64,000 nucleotides of DNA from Rhodoblastus sp963828185 (GCA_963828185.1 CAWHDV010000002.1:682001-746000), one strand, 5' to 3'. Shown: positions 28,101-36,989, counted from the first letter of the stretch. Numbers and translations are program-made. The notes: a model not told the origin generated them from the sequence alone.

Positions 28101-29234
28101 CTATTTGGGAGAACGGTGATAGCGGTTGGGCACGAAGGGCATTGAGGCGACATGCGCCGGCAGCGGTTTTCCGCGCACGATCAAAGAGACGGCCGTTCCC
28201 GGCGCGGCGAAGGCCGGCGGGACATAGCCCATGGCGATGGGACGGCCAAGCGAGGGCGAAAATCCGCCCGATGTCACGCGCCCGATGATCGCGCCCTGCG
28301 CATCGGCGATCTCCGCGCCCTCGCGCGCCGGCGCCTTGCCGTCGAGCGCCAGCCCGACACGCCGGCGCGACACGCCTTGCGCCAGTTCGCGCTGGATGCG
28401 GGTCGCGCCGGGAAAGCCGCCCTGCTCGCGCCGGCGTTTCGAGATCGACCAGACGAGCCCTGCTTCGATCGGGCTGGTCGTCGTGTCGATGTCGTGGCCA
28501 TAGAGGCACAGCCCCGCCTCCAGCCGCAGCGAATCGCGCGCGCCGAGTCCGATCGCTCGAACAGCGTCTTCCGCCAGCAAAGCGTCGGCGAGATCGCCAG
28601 CCTTTTCCGCCGGAACCGAAATTTCGAAGCCGTCCTCGCCGGTATAGCCGGAGCGCGTGACGTAAAGCCCGGCGTTTTGCCAGAAAAACTGTTGCAACGA
28701 CATGAAGTCCATCGCCGCGACGCCCGGGACATGGCGTTCCAGCACGCTCGCCGCAAGCGGACCCTGCAAGGCCAGGAGCGCCCGATCCGACAGGATTTCA
28801 AGGCTCAGCCCCGACAACTTTTGGCCGAGGCGCGCAAAATCCTGGGCCTTGCAGGCGGCGTTGACGACCAGGAACAGCCGTTCGCCGCCTTGCCCCGGCT
28901 CGAGTTTCGTCACCATCAGGTCGTCGAGCATGCCGCCGTCCTCGTTGGTGAACTGGGTATAGCGCGTGCGCCCCGGCGCCAGCGCCTGGATATCGCCGGG
29001 AACAAGGCTTTCGAACAGGCGCGCGGCGCCGGGTCCCTCGAGAAGGGCCTGCCCCATGTGCGACACGTCGAAAAGGCCAGCGCTCTCGCGCGCGAACAAA
29101 TGTTCACTGAGGATGCCGCCATCGTAATTGACCGGCAACTCATAGCCGGCGAAAGGCGTCATGCGGCCGCCCAAAGCGAGATGACGCTCGTAGAGCGGCG
29201 TGCGTTCGACTTTGGAATCTGTTTCGGAAATCAT
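28101..29234 (-). CDS. gcvT: Aminomethyltransferase (glycine cleavage system T protein)
   Basis: A 377-residue tetrahydrofolate-dependent enzyme that releases ammonia from the H-protein-bound intermediate and makes 5,10-methylene-THF. Visible family motifs are ALGGRMTPFAGYELPVNY, FDVSHMGQ, YTQFTNEDGGMLDDLMV, RSGYTGEDGFEI, LRLEAGLCLYGHDID and RVTSGGFSPSLGRPIAMGYV. The ATG at 29234 has GGGAGA five bases upstream, better than the longer frame to 29303, which would run into the riboswitch. First gene of the gcvT-gcvH transcript. Confidence 0.95.
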   Translation of the reverse strand: MISETDSKVERTPLYERHLALGGRMTPFAGYELPVNYDGGILSEHLFARESAGLFDVSHMGQALLEGPGAARLFESLVPGDIQALAPGRTRYTQFTNEDGGMLDDLMVTKLEPGQGGERLFLVVNAACKAQDFARLGQKLSGLSLEILSDRALLALQGPLAASVLERHVPGVAAMDFMSLQQFFWQNAGLYVTRSGYTGEDGFEISVPAEKAGDLADALLAEDAVRAIGLGARDSLRLEAGLCLYGHDIDTTTSPIEAGLVWSISKRRREQGGFPGATRIQRELAQGVSRRRVGLALDGKAPAREGAEIADAQGAIIGRVTSGGFSPSLGRPIAMGYVPPAFAAPGTAVSLIVRGKPLPAHVASMPFVPNRYHRSPK

Positions 29235-29287
29235 GCCGTCTCCCGACGAAAAAGCAATTCGCGACCGGAAATCCGGCCCAACGATTC

Positions 29288-29502
29288 GCCCCCTCTGTCC
29301 CAAGACCTGAAAGATTTCGCCGAAGCGGCTGCAAGCCGGGGTTGCCCCCTTCGGTGGGCGCCTGTCACGGCGCCGCTTTTCAGAGCGTCACCCCTTCGCG
29401 GTCCCAAGGGGGCGAAATTTGGGACCTGAGCGTTTCCTGAGCGGCAGCGCCTTCGGCGCCGCCGACGATTCAACCGAGGCGAATCGCGACGGACTCTTCC
29501 GC
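29288..29502 (-). promoter_or_regulatory. Tandem glycine riboswitch upstream of gcvT
   Basis: Read on the minus strand, two glycine-aptamer cores follow each other. The first has GCGCCGAAGGCGC, then CAGGAAACGCUCAGGUCCC. The second has CACCGAAGGGGGCAA, then GGCGAAAUCUUUCAGGUCU and the closing GGGACAGAGGGGG. These match the conserved CCGAAGG and ACUCUCAGG-type blocks and the GGACAGAGG end of the family. The element ends about 54 nt before the gcvT start, where it can switch expression on when glycine is abundant. The outer limits are approximate. The remaining gap up to 29578 shows nothing further. Confidence 0.85.
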
Positions 29503-29578
29503 GGAGGGTCTTGATCTGACGTCGCCACATTTCAGGAGCGGCCACGTCAAGTCAAGTGTCAAAGTCCTGCGTCAGCTT

Positions 29579-30112
29579 TCAAGGCAGCTTGTCGAAGCCT
29601 TCCTTGAAGCCCTTGAGGGTCAGCGGAATGCCGATGCCCTCCTCGGGCGTCTGGTAGATGACGAAAGTGGCGGTGGCGGCCGTGCGCAGCTGTTGCAGCA
29701 GCTTGTCCTCGATCACCACTTCCGCGACGCAGCCGGAAGGCAGGCAGCGAACGAAGCCGGCGCGGCCGATATCGGTCTTGTCGACCTTCAGGCCGAGGCC
29801 GGAAGGCAGGAGCACGCCGAGCGGGGCGATGACGCGCAGCAGGCGGCTCTTGCCGTCGGCGGTCTTCAGCACGATCACCACCAGATTGACATTGGGCTTG
29901 TCTTCCGCCGCGACGCTCTGCATCAGCGCGCATTGTTCGCGCGTCGCGCCCGGCGGCGTCTCACAACGCATTTGCCAATCGCCGTATTTGCCCTTGACCG
30001 CGCCCTGCGCGGCGGCCGGCGAGGCGGACAGGCCGAAACTCATCAAAAGACCCAGCAGGGACGCGCAAAAAAACTTGCCGGCCCATCCTGGGCCGTTGTG
30101 ATGAAACGCCAT
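29579..30112 (-). CDS. Invasion-associated locus B (IalB) family protein
   Basis: A 177-residue exported protein. A signal peptide spans about residues 1-35 (KFFCASLLGLLMSFGLSASPAAAQ). The mature part shows the family pattern: KYGDWQMRCETPPG near the start, REQCALMQSV, and the paired-cysteine segment GFVRCLPSGCVAEVVIEDKLLQQL, suggesting two disulfides. Named after a Bartonella invasion factor, but the family is widespread in free-living alphaproteobacteria with unknown function. The ATG at 30112 has GGAGGA just upstream; the longer frame to 30151 lacks this. Divergent from coxB across a region with an FNR/FixK box. Confidence 0.85.
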   Translation of the reverse strand: MAFHHNGPGWAGKFFCASLLGLLMSFGLSASPAAAQGAVKGKYGDWQMRCETPPGATREQCALMQSVAAEDKPNVNLVVIVLKTADGKSRLLRVIAPLGVLLPSGLGLKVDKTDIGRAGFVRCLPSGCVAEVVIEDKLLQQLRTAATATFVIYQTPEEGIGIPLTLKGFKEGFDKLP

Positions 30113-30283
30113 GATTCCTCCGAATTTCCGCGGCCGCGCAACAATGCCCAATACGCCGCCAACCAGGCCCCGGCCGCGACACGCGTATCAAAAGGGCCGC
30201 GCCTGTCAAGCGCCGCAACGCGGGCGGGCGCAAAGGAGGTGATCGCTTCGGAGCGAAAGCGCCGCGATTATGCGCAAGGCATA

Positions 30284-30297
30284 TTGATCTAAATCAA
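30284..30297. promoter_or_regulatory. FNR/FixK-type binding site
   Basis: TTGATCTAAATCAA is a perfect match to the TTGAT-N4-ATCAA consensus for FNR/FixK-family regulators. It lies 96 bp before coxB and 172 bp before the divergent ialB-type gene, within the 280-bp shared upstream region. Oxygen-dependent control of the aa3 oxidase operon is the natural inference; activation or repression cannot be told from the site alone. Confidence 0.7.
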
Positions 30298-30392
30298 AGT
30301 TTGTGGTTGGCTCCGACAAAAGCGAGAGTCCGTCCTGGAGGCGGAACAAAAGCGCGGATCAGAGGTCCGCGCCAGGGGAGCAGGAAGTCGCA

Positions 30393-31319
30393 ATGCGCAA
30401 TGAACGTCCGGAGTCCGGCGAACAGCCGTTTGTGCCCGCGCTGCGGCGCCTGTCGCGCCAATGGCGCCTCGCATCAGCCTCTGGTCTGGGCTTCCTGGGC
30501 GTCTCGACGCTGGCGGCTTTCGCCGCTCAGGCGCCGGGAGACGGCCACGCCGCGCCGGGCCAGATCGGTTTCCAGCTGTCGAACTCGCCGATCGCCGACG
30601 AAATCCAGTTCTTCCACAACGACATCCTGCTGCCGATCATCACGGTGATCTGCCTGTTCGTGGCGGGACTGCTGGGTTACGTCATCTGGAAGTTCAACGA
30701 AAAAGCCAATCCGACCCCTTCGAAGACGACGCACCACACGCTGCTGGAAGTGGCCTGGACGATCATTCCAGTGATGATCCTCGTCGTCATCGCCATTCCG
30801 TCCTTCCGGCTGCTGACGCACCAGCTCGTCATCCCCAAGCCCGACCTGACCATCAAGGTCACCGGCAACCAGTGGTACTGGTCCTACGCCTATCCAAAGG
30901 ACCAGGCCGGCGGCTTCAGCTTCGACAGCATGATCAAGCCGGATGACCAGATCGACCCGTCGAAGGGCGACATCAGGCTTTTGTCGGTTGACAATGAGGC
31001 CGTGGTGCCGGTCGGCAAGATCGTCCGCGTGCAGGTCACCGCTTCCGATGTCATCCATTCCTTCACGGTGCCCGGCTTCGGCGTGCGCATCGACGCCGTG
31101 CCCGGCCGCTTGAACGAAGCCTGGTTCCAGGCCGAGCGCGAGGGCGTCTATTACGGCCAGTGCTCGAAGATCTGCGGCAAGGACCACGCCTTCATGCCGA
31201 TCGTGTTCCGCGTGGTCAGTGACGCGCAATATGCCGACTGGCTGACGCAGGCGAAAAAGAAATACGCCTCGATCCCGGCCGCCGGCCAGTTCGCCGACGC
31301 GTCGCTCCAGCATCGCTGA
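30393..31319 (+). CDS. coxB: Cytochrome c oxidase subunit II
   Basis: The CuA-carrying subunit that takes electrons from cytochrome c. After an N-terminal signal/leader (about 1-45) come two membrane helices (about 65-90 and 108-130) and a cupredoxin domain with the CuA ligands in VYYGQCSKICGKDHAFMP (two Cys, His, Met) plus the distal histidine in SDVIHSF. NQWYWSYAYP is the conserved aromatic docking region. The 308-residue form starting at 30393 has AGGAAG upstream; an earlier in-frame start at 30303 is unlikely because it overlaps the promoter. First gene of the operon. Inner membrane, periplasm-facing. Confidence 0.94.
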   Translation: MRNERPESGEQPFVPALRRLSRQWRLASASGLGFLGVSTLAAFAAQAPGDGHAAPGQIGFQLSNSPIADEIQFFHNDILLPIITVICLFVAGLLGYVIWKFNEKANPTPSKTTHHTLLEVAWTIIPVMILVVIAIPSFRLLTHQLVIPKPDLTIKVTGNQWYWSYAYPKDQAGGFSFDSMIKPDDQIDPSKGDIRLLSVDNEAVVPVGKIVRVQVTASDVIHSFTVPGFGVRIDAVPGRLNEAWFQAEREGVYYGQCSKICGKDHAFMPIVFRVVSDAQYADWLTQAKKKYASIPAAGQFADASLQHR

Positions 31320-31370
31320 TCCTTCCGCCGCCCTGCCGGCGGCGCAAACCCGATTTCGAGGAAGTCCAGA

Positions 31371-33047
31371 ATGTCCGCTCACGACGCCGCGCTCCACGAT
31401 ACCGATTCGCACGACCATCCGACCGGCTGGCGGCGCTATCTCTTTTCGACCAACCACAAGGACATCGGCACGCTTTACCTGTTCTTCGCCGTGTTCGCCG
31501 GCCTGCTTGGCGGGGCGATGTCGATGGCGATCCGCGCCGAACTGATGTATCCCGGCATCCAGGTCTTCCCAGCCCTGGCGCGCCTGCTGCAAGGCGCCGA
31601 TCCCACAATGGGCGTCGACGCCGGCAAGAACCTCTACAACGTCTTCATCACCGCGCATGGCGTGCTCATGATCTTCTTCATGGTCATGCCGGCGCTGATC
31701 GGCGGCTTCGGCAACTGGTTCGTGCCGATCATGATCGGCGCGCCGGACATGGCCTTTCCGCGCATGAACAATGTGTCGTTCTGGCTGCTGCCGGCCTCGA
31801 TTTCGCTTTTGATCATCTCGATGTTCGTCGAGGGCTCGCCCGGCATGAAGGGTTTTGGCGGCGGCTGGGTGATGTATCCGCCCTTCTCGTCGAACGCCGG
31901 TTCGCCCGGCCCGGCGATGGACTTCGTCATCCTGTCGCTGCATCTCGCCGGCGCCTCGTCGATCCTCGGCGCGATCAACTTCATCACCACCATTTTCAAC
32001 ATGCGCGCGCCGGGCATGACCCTGCACAAGATGCCGCTGTTCGCCTGGTCGGTGCTGGTCACCGCCTTCCTGCTGGTTCTGTCGCTGCCCGTCCTCGCCG
32101 GCGCCATCACCATGCTGCTGACCGACCGCAATTTCGGCACCACCTTCTTCGACCCGGCCGGCGGCGGCGACCCGATCCTGTTCCAGCATCTGTTCTGGTT
32201 CTTTGGCCACCCGGAAGTCTACATCCTGATCCTGCCCGGCTTCGGCATCATCTCGCACATCATCTCGACCTTCTCGCGCAAGCCGATCTTCGGCTACCTC
32301 GGCATGGCCTACGCCATGGTGGCGATTGGCGTGGTCGGCTTCCTCGTCTGGGCGCATCACATGTATACGGTCGGCCTGTCGCTGAACACGCAGCGCTATT
32401 TCGTCTTCGCCACCATGGTGATCGCGGTGCCGACCGGCGTGAAGATCTTCTCGTGGATCGCCACCATGTGGGGCGGCTCGATCTCGATGCGCGCGCCGAT
32501 GTACTGGGCCATCGGCTTCATCTTCCTGTTCACCATCGGCGGCGTCACCGGCGTCGTCCTGTCGAACGCCGGCGTCGATCGCGCCCTGCACGAAACCTAT
32601 TACGTCGTGGCCCATTTCCACTACACGATGTCGCTCGGCGCGGTGTTCGCGATTTTCGCCGGCTTCTACTACTGGTTCCCCAAGATGACCGGCTACATGT
32701 ACAATGAAAGGCTGGCCAAGGCGCATTTCTGGGTGATGTTCACCGGCATCAACCTGACCTTCTTCCCGCAACATTTCCTTGGCCTCGCCGGCATGCCGCG
32801 CCGCTACATCGACTATCCCGATGTCTACGCCCTGTGGAACTGGGTTTCCTCGGTCGGCGCCTTCATCTCGGGCGGCTCACTGGTGATCTTCTTCTACTGT
32901 GTCTACGACGCCTTCCATCGCAAGGCAGCGGCGGGCGACAACCCCTGGGGCCCCGGCGCGACGACGCTGGAATGGACGCTGTCCTCCCCTCCGCCCTTCC
33001 ACCAGTTCAACGACCTGCCGCGCATCGCCGAAGACGCTGGTCACTGA
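31371..33047 (+). CDS. ctaD: Cytochrome c oxidase subunit I
   Basis: The 558-residue catalytic subunit with twelve membrane helices, carrying heme a and the heme a3-CuB centre. Motifs include the low-spin heme ligand region FITAHGVLMIFFMVMPALIG, the CuB/K-channel block WFFGHPEVYILILPGFG with the cross-linked His-Tyr pair, VWAHHMYTVG and the heme-ligand segment YYVVAHFHYTMSLGAVF. The D-channel region GNWFVPIMIGAPDMAFPRMNN is present as in A1-type proton-pumping oxidases, quoted in part as APDMAFPRMNN. Lies 51 bp after coxB. Confidence 0.97.
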   Translation: MSAHDAALHDTDSHDHPTGWRRYLFSTNHKDIGTLYLFFAVFAGLLGGAMSMAIRAELMYPGIQVFPALARLLQGADPTMGVDAGKNLYNVFITAHGVLMIFFMVMPALIGGFGNWFVPIMIGAPDMAFPRMNNVSFWLLPASISLLIISMFVEGSPGMKGFGGGWVMYPPFSSNAGSPGPAMDFVILSLHLAGASSILGAINFITTIFNMRAPGMTLHKMPLFAWSVLVTAFLLVLSLPVLAGAITMLLTDRNFGTTFFDPAGGGDPILFQHLFWFFGHPEVYILILPGFGIISHIISTFSRKPIFGYLGMAYAMVAIGVVGFLVWAHHMYTVGLSLNTQRYFVFATMVIAVPTGVKIFSWIATMWGGSISMRAPMYWAIGFIFLFTIGGVTGVVLSNAGVDRALHETYYVVAHFHYTMSLGAVFAIFAGFYYWFPKMTGYMYNERLAKAHFWVMFTGINLTFFPQHFLGLAGMPRRYIDYPDVYALWNWVSSVGAFISGGSLVIFFYCVYDAFHRKAAAGDNPWGPGATTLEWTLSSPPPFHQFNDLPRIAEDAGH

Positions 33048-33098
33048 AATTGAAGGGAGCGGGCCGCCGCTCCCTCCTTCGCCCGCGAATGGAGCGAA

Positions 33099-34037
33099 AT
33101 GCAAATGAGTCTTGTCAGCGACAGCGAAATCGGCCTCTCGACTTACGGCGCCAGCCCTTCCGACTATTTCGCCCTGCTGAAGCCGCGGGTGATGTCGCTC
33201 GTGGTGTTCACCGCGATCGCCGGCCTTCTGCTGGCGCCGAATCCCGTCAATCCGGTGATCGGCTTCATCTCGCTGCTGGCGATCGCCGTCGGGGCCGGCG
33301 CCTCCGGCGCGCTCAACATGTGGTATGACGCCGACATCGACCGGCTGATGGCGCGCACCCGCACCCGGCCCATTCCCTCGGGACGGATGACTGGCGGCGA
33401 GGCGCTGGCCTTCGGTCTGGTGCTGTCCTTCTTCTCGGTGATGACGCTCGGCCTTGCCGCCAACTGGCTGGCCGCCGCGCTGCTCGCCTTCACCATCTTC
33501 TATTATGTCGTCGTCTACACGATGTGGCTGAAGCGCGCGACGCCGCAGAACATCGTGTTCGGCGGCGCGGCGGGCGCGCTGCCGCCGATGGTCGGCTACG
33601 CCGCCGCGACCGGTTCCCTCAGCCTGTCGAGCCTCGTGCTGTTCGCCGTCATCTTCGTCTGGACGCCGCCGCATTTCTGGTCGCTGGCGCTGGTCAAATC
33701 CGGCGATTACGGCCGCGCCGGCGTTCCCATGGCCCCCAACGTCTGGGGACCCGACCACACCCGCGCGCAGATCCTCGCCTATTCGCTGATTCTCGCGCCG
33801 ATCGGCCTGTTGCCCTGGTATCTCGGCTTCGCCGGCCCGGTCTATGGCGTCGCATCGGCGCTCGGCGGCGCCGGCATGATCTTCGGCTGCCTCGCGGTGT
33901 ACCGCAACCGCGACGGCGACCGCGCCAAAAAAATCGCCATGCGCAATTTCGGCTTCTCGATCCTCTATCTCTTCACGCTGTTTGCCGTTCTGGTCGTCGA
34001 GCGGCTTATGGCGATCTGGACGGGAGTTCTGCTGTAA
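33099..34037 (+). CDS. ctaB: Protoheme IX farnesyltransferase (heme O synthase)
   Basis: A 312-residue inner-membrane prenyltransferase that attaches a farnesyl group to heme b to make heme o, the precursor of heme a. The first aspartate-rich motif is NMWYDADIDRLMARTRTRP, and the second region is FVWTPPHFWSLALVKSGDY, both typical of UbiA-type enzymes acting on heme. About eight to nine membrane helices. Its TAA shares a base with the ATG of the next gene (TAATG), implying coupled translation with coxF and ctaG. Confidence 0.95.
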   Translation: MQMSLVSDSEIGLSTYGASPSDYFALLKPRVMSLVVFTAIAGLLLAPNPVNPVIGFISLLAIAVGAGASGALNMWYDADIDRLMARTRTRPIPSGRMTGGEALAFGLVLSFFSVMTLGLAANWLAAALLAFTIFYYVVVYTMWLKRATPQNIVFGGAAGALPPMVGYAAATGSLSLSSLVLFAVIFVWTPPHFWSLALVKSGDYGRAGVPMAPNVWGPDHTRAQILAYSLILAPIGLLPWYLGFAGPVYGVASALGGAGMIFGCLAVYRNRDGDRAKKIAMRNFGFSILYLFTLFAVLVVERLMAIWTGVLL

Positions 34038-34201
34038 TGCCCACGCAAGTGATGACAAGGCCCATGACTCCCGAGCAGGAAAAGCGCCGCCGCCAGCGCA
34101 ATGTGGCGATCGCCCTCGCCGTCGCAGCGCTGGTGGCGATTTTCTACGCCCTGACCATCGTCAAGCTCGGCCACAACGATTTCTTCCGGCCGAAGCCATG
34201 A
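34037..34201 (+). CDS. coxF: CoxF-like small membrane protein of the cytochrome oxidase operon
   Basis: A 54-residue protein with one membrane helix (NVAIALAVAALVAIFYALTIV) preceded by a basic stretch EKRRRQRN. Short proteins of this kind sit between ctaB and ctaG in many Hyphomicrobiales cox operons and are often missed. It starts in the overlapping TAATG of ctaB and ends in the overlapping ATGA of ctaG, so it is translationally linked on both sides. It may act in oxidase assembly; function not established. Confidence 0.75.
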   Translation: MPTQVMTRPMTPEQEKRRRQRNVAIALAVAALVAIFYALTIVKLGHNDFFRPKP

Positions 34202-34818
34202 CCGAGGAAAAGGGCAGGCAAGACTCCAGCCGCGCTCAGCGCCGGACCGCCGCCGCCATGGGCCTCGCGGCCGTGGTCATGCTTGGCTTGTCCTTCGCCG
34301 CCGTGCCGTTCTACCGCATCTTCTGTTCCGCCACCGGCTACGGCGGCACGACCCAGACCGCGCGCCAGGCGCCGACCACGCGCGGCGTGCGCAGGATATC
34401 GGTGCATTTCGACGCCAATGTCGCGCCGGGCCTCAATTGGCGCTTCACGCCTGAGACGCCGGACATCATGGTTTTGCCCGGCGAGACCAAAACCATCTTC
34501 TTCCACGCGGAAAATCTGTCCGATCACACCACCTGGGGACAGGCGCGCTTCAACGTGACGCCCGACCAGGCGGGCGCCTGGTTCGACAAGATTTCCTGCT
34601 TCTGTTTCAGCGAACAGTCACTCAAGGCGCATGAAAAGGCGGAATGGCCTGTGGTGTTCTTCCTCGACCCGCAACTGGACCACGACCAGACCATGGACGC
34701 CGTCGACGCCATCACCTTGTCCTACACGTTTTTCGCGTCGCCCAAACCTTTGACGGCGGCGGCGCCGGTGAAATCGGGCGCGGCGGAAATTGTCGCGCCG
34801 CGCAAGGACAAAAGCTGA
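34198..34818 (+). CDS. ctaG: Cytochrome c oxidase assembly protein CtaG (Cox11 type)
   Basis: A 206-residue copper chaperone that delivers copper to the CuB site of subunit I. One N-terminal membrane helix (about residues 18-40) is followed by a periplasmic Ig-like domain with the copper-binding motif KISCFCFSEQSL and the FYRIFCSATGYGG region just after the helix. Starts in the ATGA overlap with coxF. Family length and order (ctaB-coxF-ctaG-coxC) are standard. Confidence 0.95.
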   Translation: MTEEKGRQDSSRAQRRTAAAMGLAAVVMLGLSFAAVPFYRIFCSATGYGGTTQTARQAPTTRGVRRISVHFDANVAPGLNWRFTPETPDIMVLPGETKTIFFHAENLSDHTTWGQARFNVTPDQAGAWFDKISCFCFSEQSLKAHEKAEWPVVFFLDPQLDHDQTMDAVDAITLSYTFFASPKPLTAAAPVKSGAAEIVAPRKDKS

Positions 34819-34891
34819 CGCAGCGAAAAAAGCTGATCTGGATAAAAATTGAAAAACACGCCCGCGAAGCCGGGCGAAGGGGAGAGTGGAA

Positions 34892-35755
34892 ATGGCCGAC
34901 GGTCACGCCAAGCCGAATCATGATTACCATCTGGTGCAGCCGAGTCCCTGGCCCATTCTCGGCTCGATTTGCGCCTTCATCACCGCCGTCGGCCTGATCA
35001 TCTGGATGAAGCACCTCGACATCGGCGGCCTGAAGCCCGGCGGCCTGGTGTTCGGCGCGGGCTTCATCGGCCTGCTGGCGATTTTCGCCTTCTGGTGGAC
35101 CGATGTGGTGCATGAGGCGCAGACCGGCGACCATACGCCGGTGGTGCAGCTCAGCCACCGCTATGGCATGACCTTGTTCATCGCCTCGGAAGTGATGTTT
35201 TTCGTCGCCTGGTTCTGGGCCTTTTTCGACGCCAGCTTGTTCCCCAACGAAGCGATCGAATATTCCCGCGTCGCCTTCACCGGCGGACATTGGCCGCCCA
35301 AGGGCATAGAGGCGATCGATCCGTGGCATCTGCCGCTGATCAACACCCTGATACTCCTGACCTCCGGCACGACCGTCACCTGGGCGCATCACGCGCTGCT
35401 GGAAAACGACCGCGCCGGGCTGAAGAAGGGACTGCTGCTGACCATCGTGCTCGGCATGCTGTTCACCAGCATCCAGGCCTATGAATATGTCCACGCGCCC
35501 TTCGGCTTCAAGAATTCGATCTTCGGCGCGACCTTCTTCATGGCCACCGGCTTCCACGGTTTCCACGTGATCGTCGGCACGATCTTCCTGATCGTCTGCC
35601 TGTTCCGCGCCAATGCCGGACAGTTCACGCCGAAACAGCACCTCGGCTTCGAATTCGCCGCCTGGTACTGGCATTTCGTCGATGTGGTCTGGCTGTTCCT
35701 GTTCTCGGCGATCTATGTCTGGGGCTCCTGGGGCGCGGTCATCGCCAGGGAATGA
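34892..35755 (+). CDS. coxC: Cytochrome c oxidase subunit III
   Basis: A 287-residue inner-membrane subunit with seven helices that stabilises the oxidase core. Characteristic blocks are DVVHEAQTGDHTPVVQLSHR, GMTLFIASEVMFFVAWFWAF, STFLLTSGTTVTWAHHAL-like (ILLTSGTTVTWAHHALLEND), FFMATGFHGFHVIVGTIFL and FAAWYWHFVDVVWLFLF. The ATG at 34892 follows AGGGGAGAG; the GTG at 34886 lies within this site and is rejected. A terminator follows at 35779. Confidence 0.96.
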   Translation: MADGHAKPNHDYHLVQPSPWPILGSICAFITAVGLIIWMKHLDIGGLKPGGLVFGAGFIGLLAIFAFWWTDVVHEAQTGDHTPVVQLSHRYGMTLFIASEVMFFVAWFWAFFDASLFPNEAIEYSRVAFTGGHWPPKGIEAIDPWHLPLINTLILLTSGTTVTWAHHALLENDRAGLKKGLLLTIVLGMLFTSIQAYEYVHAPFGFKNSIFGATFFMATGFHGFHVIVGTIFLIVCLFRANAGQFTPKQHLGFEFAAWYWHFVDVVWLFLFSAIYVWGSWGAVIARE

Positions 35756-35778
35756 TTTTCCCGGCATATTGATGTGGA

Positions 35779-35807
35779 CCGGCCCGGACGCGCTCCGGGC
35801 CGGTTTT
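35779..35807 (+). terminator. Intrinsic terminator after coxC
   Basis: Perfect 10-bp stem CCGGCCCGGA/TCCGGGCCGG with a CGCGC loop and four T. The T-run is short, so read-through into the DUF983 and SURF1 genes is possible and would make sense, since both serve oxidase assembly. Confidence 0.7.
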
Positions 35808-35833
35808 CATTCGCCCCCAAGCTAGGGAAAATC

Positions 35834-36193
35834 ATGACGAAGCCCTTCCCCACCCGCGCCGCCCTGCTCGGCCGATGCCCGCGTTGCGGTGAAGGCAAAT
35901 TGTTCGACGGCTTGCTCGAACTCGCGCCCGCCTGCGACAAATGCGGCCTCGACTACGGTTTCGCCTTCGCCGGCGACGGTCCCGCGGTTTTCGTCACCCT
36001 GCTGGCCGGCTTCGTCGTGCTTGGCGCAGCGCTATGGGTCGAACTGGACTATAACCCGCCCTATTGGCTCGATCTCGTGATCTTCCTGCCTTTGACCATC
36101 GTGGTCTGCCTTGGCATGTTGCGGCCACTGAAAAGCCTGATGGTCGCCGTGCAATATTATCACAAGGCGGAAGAAGGCCGGCTGGAGAAATGA
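35834..36193 (+). CDS. DUF983 membrane protein
   Basis: A 119-residue protein with a zinc-ribbon-like start, CPRCGEGKLFDG and CDKCGLDYGF (two CxxC pairs), followed by two membrane helices (about 50-72 and 80-100). It is regularly encoded between coxC and SURF1 in alphaproteobacteria and probably helps oxidase assembly, though no activity is known. The ATG at 35834 follows AGGGAAAA. Confidence 0.88.
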   Translation: MTKPFPTRAALLGRCPRCGEGKLFDGLLELAPACDKCGLDYGFAFAGDGPAVFVTLLAGFVVLGAALWVELDYNPPYWLDLVIFLPLTIVVCLGMLRPLKSLMVAVQYYHKAEEGRLEK

Positions 36194-36197
36194 AGTG

Positions 36198-36941
36198 ATG
36201 GGCGCTTTACGCCGCCATTGGCCGCTGCTGCTTTCGACCTTGCTCGGCGTGGCCCTCCTGACCGTCATGGGGGTGTGGCAATTGCAGCGCCTGCAATGGA
36301 AGCAAGGCCTGCTCGCCCGCATCGCCGCGCGCCGCGACGCCCCGGCCAGCGCCGTTCCGCCGCAGGGGCTATGGGCCGGCCTGAAGCCCGATGATTACGA
36401 CTACCGCCACGTTGTTTTGCACGGCGTGTTCGATCATGCGAAGGAGGCCTATATCTTTCGCGCTTCCGCCACCGGCGCGGGCGGCGAAGGGCCGGGCTAT
36501 GAAGTGCTGACGCCGCTGCGTCTCGACGGTGGCGGCGTGGTCGTCGTCAATCGCGGTTTCGTCACGACCGAACTAAAGGACCCTTTGCTGCGCGCCGCCG
36601 GCCAGGTCGAAGGCGAGACAAGCGTCACCGGCCTGATGCGTCCGCCGGAATCGCGCAATTCCTTCACCCCCGACGACCAGCCGGCCAAAAATCTCTGGTT
36701 CACCCGCGATCCCGCCGCGCTGGCCGCGCACTGGCGGCTTTCGGGCGTCTCGCCTTTCACCATCGACGCGGATGCGACGCCGAACCCCGGCGGCTGGCCG
36801 AAAGGCGGCGCGACAGTGGTGAACATGCCCAACAATCACATGCAGTACGCGCTGACATGGTTTGGGCTTGCCGCCGCGCTCGCCGGTTTCGCGGGCGTTT
36901 CCATGCTGCGCGGCGAAAGCGCCGACGGCGATCGCGCCTGA
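36198..36941 (+). CDS. SURF1-family cytochrome oxidase assembly protein
   Basis: A 247-residue inner-membrane protein with two helices, one at each end (LLLSTLLGVALLTVMGVWQLQRLQWK and YALTWFGLAAALAGFAGVSM, the first quoted in part as LGVALLTVMGVWQLQRL), bracketing a periplasmic domain with VVVNRGFV. SURF1 proteins help insert heme a into subunit I. The family hallmark GxWQLxRxxWK is visible. The ATG at 36198 is used; the GTG at 36195 directly before it is within the same triplet series. Follows DUF983 by 4 bp. Confidence 0.92.
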   Translation: MGALRRHWPLLLSTLLGVALLTVMGVWQLQRLQWKQGLLARIAARRDAPASAVPPQGLWAGLKPDDYDYRHVVLHGVFDHAKEAYIFRASATGAGGEGPGYEVLTPLRLDGGGVVVVNRGFVTTELKDPLLRAAGQVEGETSVTGLMRPPESRNSFTPDDQPAKNLWFTRDPAALAAHWRLSGVSPFTIDADATPNPGGWPKGGATVVNMPNNHMQYALTWFGLAAALAGFAGVSMLRGESADGDRA

Positions 36942-36989
36942 GGGGCGGGGATTCGACCCTATTCGGAAATTCGACGAAGGATGAGCCGG

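Noticed and set aside
30474..32774. A 766-codon open frame on the minus strand
   Set aside because: Antisense to coxB and ctaD, with Asp/His/Arg-rich low-complexity sequence typical of shadow frames.
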